Shown here: one piece after another, positions 58,831 through 64,000 of the stretch | Numbering within the stretch: the first letter of the stretch is position 1 | Layout of the letters: every line of letters begins with the position of its first letter | NCBI GenBank assembly: GCA_013397075.1 | Contig: VWZS01008816.1 | Location: forward strand, 1,882,299 to 1,946,298 | Length of the DNA stretch: 64,000 nt | Direction of reading: 5' to 3' | DNA from: Rhabdornis inornatus | Lineage: Eukaryota > Chordata > Aves > Passeriformes > Rhabdornithidae | Made by a program: the position numbers and the translations under genes | Notes under the pieces: generated by a model | The model's database searches: none | What the model saw: the letters and a program-made list of their open reading frames with translations, nothing else | What the model was told of the DNA's origin: nothing

Positions 58831-61367
58831 GGAGAAAAAGTAGGAGAAGAGTGAACACATGTCAAGCTCTTTTGCAAGAGTGTAGTTGGAGAAGATCATA
58901 GAGCTGCAGTCATCCACCAGATTTTGATAAAAGGAGAGACTAGAAAAAAATGGAGAGGTCAAAAAATGACTGAATGTAAGGCACGATCACTTCAGTCGTC
59001 CTGAGTCTAATAATTCTGTCCTGCCGTGCTGTTTGAAAATGGCTGACAACAACAGCAGTGCCTGTCAATCTGTTCACTGGCTCAGAGGTTTGAATCTTTT
59101 TTCTTTTCTCAAAATGTAGAGATAAAGAACCACAAAAGATACATAAAATAAAATGAGCAACCACCAGGCTTGGGTACAATCAAGTGATAAAAAGACAAAC
59201 TTCCTTTGCAGTAGCATTATGAAAAAAAATCAGGAAAAAGAAATATAGACTAAAAATAATAAAGATAAATGCTCCTCTTAGCATATGCAGGCATCTCAAC
59301 TTCAGGATTAACAGGAGGCCTAATAAGAGCTTTTCAGCATTTGCCATCTGGGTACATGTACATATAGATGTATAAAATTACCTTGCATTCCCCCATTTGT
59401 AGACTCTTAAGGTGAAAAGGCATTTTCCAACGGCTCTGTCACTGAAACATCTGTAGAAGCAGATGTAGAGTTGGTGCTGTTCTACATACCCTTCTTATAT
59501 CCATTCCTCTTATCACACAGAAGATGGTCTATGTCTGTCGGATCTTGCATGTTAGAACAATCCTGGCAATGAGTGATCAGCTTGGGAAAAAGAAATATTC
59601 TGATGAACTAGGAATGTGAATCTATGTCCACATAAGCCAGAATGTACTGACATTTTAAAGTTCAAAATGGATATATTATCTAGGACAATATGGTTCATTA
59701 TGTGCCATGAAAAAAGGGGAAATTACTTTGTTCTTTGACATAATAACTTTTGCATATAACTTTCCAAACAGAGTAAAAAGAATAGTCAATGCAAAGTAGA
59801 AAAGAAAGGAGATAAGAAAAAAAAAGTAAAAAAAAAAATAGTATCTAAATGGTACATCACCCTTCTTACTGTGGAGTAAAACGTGGGTGTAATCTTAGTA
59901 AGTAAATCCTTAATTTTAGAATAGACATTTTAATCAGGATCACTTGCTTTTAGCTCATAATAACTTATCTTCTATTACTTTCTCCATATAATCCTCCCGT
60001 TGTACACTTACTCAAGAGGAACCATTTCTCTTTGTGTTTATAATGACCTGCTTTATTAGAAAAGTTGATTCAAACATAAAACTCCAATATTTCTAGTTGA
60101 TGCAAATATTAGCATTACACTGAGAATATAAAATCCAGTAAGTGTAACCAATTAACAAGGTGATTTATTTTAAACCTTTTTATTATATTTTACAATAATG
60201 TGTAAAGAAAAGGAAAGAAACATGAAGTCTTTTAAATACAAGTTTAAAAATTTGTGGAGATTTCTTAGCCAGTACTCTTTAGTAAAAGGCTTTTTATTTT
60301 CATGAAATAAAGTGTCAAAAGGTAAGAATTAATGAAATCTTTAACTACATTATTTGCTATCAAAATGGTTGCTCTTGCAGCATTGCACTGTAGTAGTCTA
60401 AACTTGGTTTGAAGCAAGCAGTCAGTTTTTCTCTGAAATTTCATCCAAAGCAAAAGAATAAAAAAAGCTTTAGGAGCTAAGAGTATGAAGAGTCTAAGAA
60501 CAGTTATACCTTGATTATCATTTTCTATCCTAGCTGTCATTTTATTTAATCCCTTTGTCCTTCCCAAGATGTGACTTTGTAATGTCTTTTATAATTGGTC
60601 CAAGAGATTGTCCTTAAGTGATGCAAAATAGGAAAAGAATCATTAATATCTAGTGGATACAATGGTTCATACCCATTGAAGAGTGTCTAACTGCACTAAT
60701 TTTGTGAGAAGTCCAGATATAGAAGTAATTATTCAACTATATTTCAAATTTATTCAGCTAAAAGCATTGGGCTGTTACATTTTTCCACTCATACTTGAGT
60801 ATTTCTAATGAAACCAGCGCTATTACTCTGCTCATTTCAGCAGTGACTGAGACCTTCTATGGTACAGAATACTGTAGGTACAGCTGGCTGCAACTTACTG
60901 TTTCTCTTTGCCTTAGTAGGCAACCTCCTGTAAAAGGGACTGAATTGGATCAGGTAGTCTCTCTCTCATAAAAAAAAACCCCACCTATTATTCTGAATTC
61001 CGTCAGAAGGCTGCTGGGTGCATCTACAACAGAACGTATGATTTTCAAAGAAACAAAGAGACAAAAATATTAATTCTCATAGTGAACTCTGTTTACAACC
61101 AAGTGTTTGCAAGCAACCTAGCCTGATCAGAAAATCTCTAAATCATTGGAAACAACTGCCAGACAAACCTGGTTGGTTTTAATTTCCCTCACTTTGGAAT
61201 ATCTTTCTTAGATTTAAGTTCAGGAACATTACACTTAGACAATTTTGATATTCAAGTAAAACTAATCTTTACCTTCAAAACTAAAACCACATCCAACTAC
61301 AAGATGAAATGAGATCAAGTATTTTTAAATTATCAAAAGTAAACAATTTGATTATCCCCTAAAATAC

Positions 61368-61397
61368 TCATTTGTTGGATGTTCATTTGTTGGATGT
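61368..61397. repeat. Perfect 15-bp tandem duplication
   Basis: TCATTTGTTGGATGT occurs twice in direct succession. Confidence 0.9.
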
Positions 61398-61881
61398 TGA
61401 ATAAATTTTGTTTCTATTCAGATAAGAATTGGAAAAAGTTTTGAAAAAAAAACCCTCAGGAATATCAAAAATGCTCTTGGGACAGAAAATTTGTTCCCTG
61501 TGTAGTTGAATCACACAAATACTGCTCTTACTTGACTAAATAAATAGTAGAAAATAAATTGGCAGATGAAATATTTTTCTGATGTAAAATGACAGACTCA
61601 TTCTGAAAGCATAGTGCCATATTTGGAACCCACTTATTAGATATTCCTTTTAAACACATTATTCTACATGGATTCTTCTATTATTTTAATTAAATCTTTA
61701 CAATCTTCTGCTTTAGATATATATTTACTGGTATCATCAAACCTGGCACAAATTATGCATTCTTTGATGAGAAGTAAAATCACAGGGATCAAGACTGATG
61801 AAGTGCTGTGTTATGGACTCTAGGTATTTTTTTCATGAATGTATTATACAATAATGGACTGAAATTTGTAATCACATAGCT

Positions 61882-61904
61882 GTAGTAGTAGTAGTAGTAG
61901 TAGT
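61882..61904 (+). repeat. (GTA)n microsatellite
   Basis: About seven to eight GTA units in a row. Confidence 0.9.
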
Positions 61905-63495
61905 GCCATTTACAGTAATAGTCTACAAGTTTTGCACAAAACTTATAAGGCTCAGGACTAAAGTTTTTCAATTTGCTCTGCCTAAATTATTCTTGACTTG
62001 TCTGCAATTTGATTTCACTTGATTTAGTTGTGGCAGCCATTTCTCTTGTTGACCACGTGTCTACAGCGAATATGTTTTGTTTTTGTGTGGTATGATGACA
62101 CTTCTATAGAGGCTGCAGGAAGCAGAATTTTCTCTCTGTAGAAGAATTTTCCAACCTTAATAATAAAGTGTAGAGAAATACTTGGCAAAATAGCTGCTCT
62201 CCACTCAGAAGCTGAAACACAGCATGTGGTACTGATGTATACAGGAATGGGGAGAGAAAAGATGCGGCGTGGCCTTGCAACAGGGACACCCATTGTGTCT
62301 ATAGACAACTTGCCAGTGGTCGATTAAAAACATGCAGAGCTGGAATGGGTCAAAGATGGTTGCTTGGGTATCAGAACGAAGAAGTAGGATCAAACATACA
62401 TAAAAGCCATAAGTCAAATACATCAAATTTGGATTTAACATGGACTTGTTGAACAGTGAAATATAAAAGATGGTTAGCAAATGTGAAAATAACCTCAAGT
62501 GGATGTCAAGGGTGGAAGAAGATGCAACAGGTATCAACACCATATTTCTCCCCATGGAGGTCTCCAAATAATGAAGACTTAGATAATCTTCTCCAAATGT
62601 GTAGACCCAAGATCCAGTGTTACCATGGCATAATGAAATAGAAAGTTCTTTTATCAGAATAAATCTCACATGTAGATTGTTCAAAACTCTAAAATGAATC
62701 TGCCTTCAAGTATTAAAAATGCCACAAAGCAGTGGTGATCACTACAAAGCTCTATCATATTCCAAGCCCATTTTATCTGCCATCTTCAAAATAGAGAAAC
62801 ATTTTACCTCTAAGAATAGAAGCAGACAATCCAAAGGAACAAATTGTTTTTATTCATAATTCTGTCATTGAGAGGTGAAATAAGAAACATGCTAGTAATG
62901 TCAGACAGGAAGAACTCTAAGGGATATTCCAAGATCTTGCAGTCACAGGACTGTTAGATGCAATAAAACCATGTTTGAAATAAGCCACTTCTGTTGGTGG
63001 TGAGACAAGCTAAACTAATATTAGTTCCTAAAAGCTTCAAGTCTATGTTGAAATTGCATTAAGTTTTGGTAGCTATGCCAGAAAAATGTAAGCCCATTAC
63101 TTGGTCCTTGTTCCAGAAATTTTCATTTAGGAGTGCAGATGGTAGACACCTATTTAGGTAGTACAGAGAGATGGACAATTCTTTATGAGTTTAGCCCAGA
63201 TTTAGATATGGCATGAACTTAATTTGCTTCATTTTGTTATAACTCTTGATTTTAAATACCTCTCAGAAAAGATTATTCGTGTCTTTAACAGCCAACTAAG
63301 TGGCCCATAGGACAGGATCCCAAGTTTCTAATTATCCTGGACTTCAGAAACCGAGGGCATAAAGACCAAAGATTTTAATTCAGCAAAAATTCAAGAAGTG
63401 ACTTACAGAAGTTTTGGTATCTATAGGAGAAAATATTTGGATAGTTATTATGGAAGGTTAGGTATTGTTTAATCCAAACAATTATTATTATTTTT

Positions 63496-63513
63496 TGTTG
63501 TTGTTGTTGTTGT
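63496..63513 (+). repeat. (GTT)n microsatellite
   Basis: About six GTT units preceded by a T run. On the minus strand this gives a short glutamine run in a chance frame. Confidence 0.9.
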
Positions 63514-64000
63514 GTATTTTCTTTATTTAAGAAACCCTGATGGAAAAGGGATTTGGTAACTTGGCAATTTGTGAAATATTTACATCTGTAGTAGGCCTTC
63601 ATTATGAAAGGATGAGGTATATGTGACAACTTCTTCCAAAAAATAACTTTCCCAAGGAAAGTGAGTGTGGCAAAAAGCAAAGCAAGATAAGAAGATGATC
63701 TGACTACCAGACTAAGTCTTTTCTCATAACTCCAAATTTTGGGAAAATAATCCCCCCAGTTTCCTGGTTTATTCTTCATTTTCATAGACATTATAAACTG
63801 CTTGTTTGATTTGTTATAGCCAAGTTAAGCAAATGGTTTTTGATCTTCTTAAAATCTATGCCACAGTAGCATAATTAGCAATAAGCATTAAAGTAGGCAT
63901 CTTTTCTGTGAATCTTTAATGGAGAAAAACCCCTCCAATTATTCAAAGTATATTTAAAATTGTAGTGGACACCTTTGTTTATTTCTGAATAGCAGTTGGC

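Larger units (their letters stand above)
58481..64000. other. Anonymous non-coding DNA with simple repeats
   Basis: No gene is recognised. A purine-rich A/G tract lies at 58720-58830. A minus frame of 159 codons (62684-62205) shows no domain. Short tandem repeats are listed separately. Confidence 0.5.

Noticed and set aside
58672..58962. Phenylalanine-rich minus frames
   Set aside because: They are a translation of the purine-rich A/G tract.
62205..62684. 159-codon minus frame, hydrophobic and cysteine-containing
   Set aside because: The hydrophobic residues follow from AT-rich codons. No membrane-protein family pattern, domain or flanking gene structure was seen.
1..64000. tRNA, rRNA, snRNA genes and CRISPR arrays
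   Set aside because: I looked for familiar internal promoter and core motifs and for regularly spaced direct repeats and saw none. The tandem repeats found are microsatellites or LTR enhancer units.

Overview
This is a window of vertebrate, almost certainly avian, nuclear DNA: AT-rich, with no protein-coding gene that I can support on either strand. Bird origin is inferred from the repeats. There are several CR1 LINE remnants ending in the CR1-type ATTCTGTG 3' motif, CR1 reverse-transcriptase residues on the minus strand, and at least five copies of an LTR whose one end reads TGTGGTGGGTTGACCC, a repeat I associate with birds. I cannot name the species. The longest open frames (7850-8512, 62205-62684) look like chance frames in non-coding DNA, so the window reads as intergenic or intronic.

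Layout. 1-2635: anonymous AT-rich DNA. 2636-3390: minus-strand LTR (family 1, copy A) carrying a nested CR1 3' end at 3013-3097. 3391-11062: anonymous, with a stem-loop at 5255-5296 and a GC-richer patch at 8790-9066. 11068-12394: a 1.3 kb LTR (family 2) with a 5-bp target duplication. 12865-13135: GC-richer patch. 14932-16640: a minus-strand CR1 split by a 724-bp solo LTR (family 3, 14972-15695) with a perfect 6-bp target duplication. 20727-20832: a cluster of overlapping inverted repeats. 21681-22273 and 23852-24251: two less certain LTR-like blocks. 25662-26624: family 1 copy B, plus. 28922-29395: class II-like LTR, minus. 39571-40021: solo LTR with a 5-bp target duplication. 41437-41611: small fold-back element. 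44981-46783: assembly gaps around a 686-bp, nearly identical duplicated block. 52343-53385 and 54273-54970: family 1 copies C and D in opposite orientation. 55876-56062 and 57640-58480: CR1 remnants. The rest is anonymous single-copy-looking DNA with short microsatellites.

The clearest results are an insertion history that can be read from the sequence (LTR into CR1 at 14.9-16.6 kb; CR1 into LTR at 3.0 kb) and a probable false duplication in the assembly at 45.0-46.8 kb, bounded exactly by N characters. I found no new gene system. The most unexplained native sequence is the inverted-repeat cluster near 20.8 kb. Repeat family assignments rest on remembered family features, not on a search.
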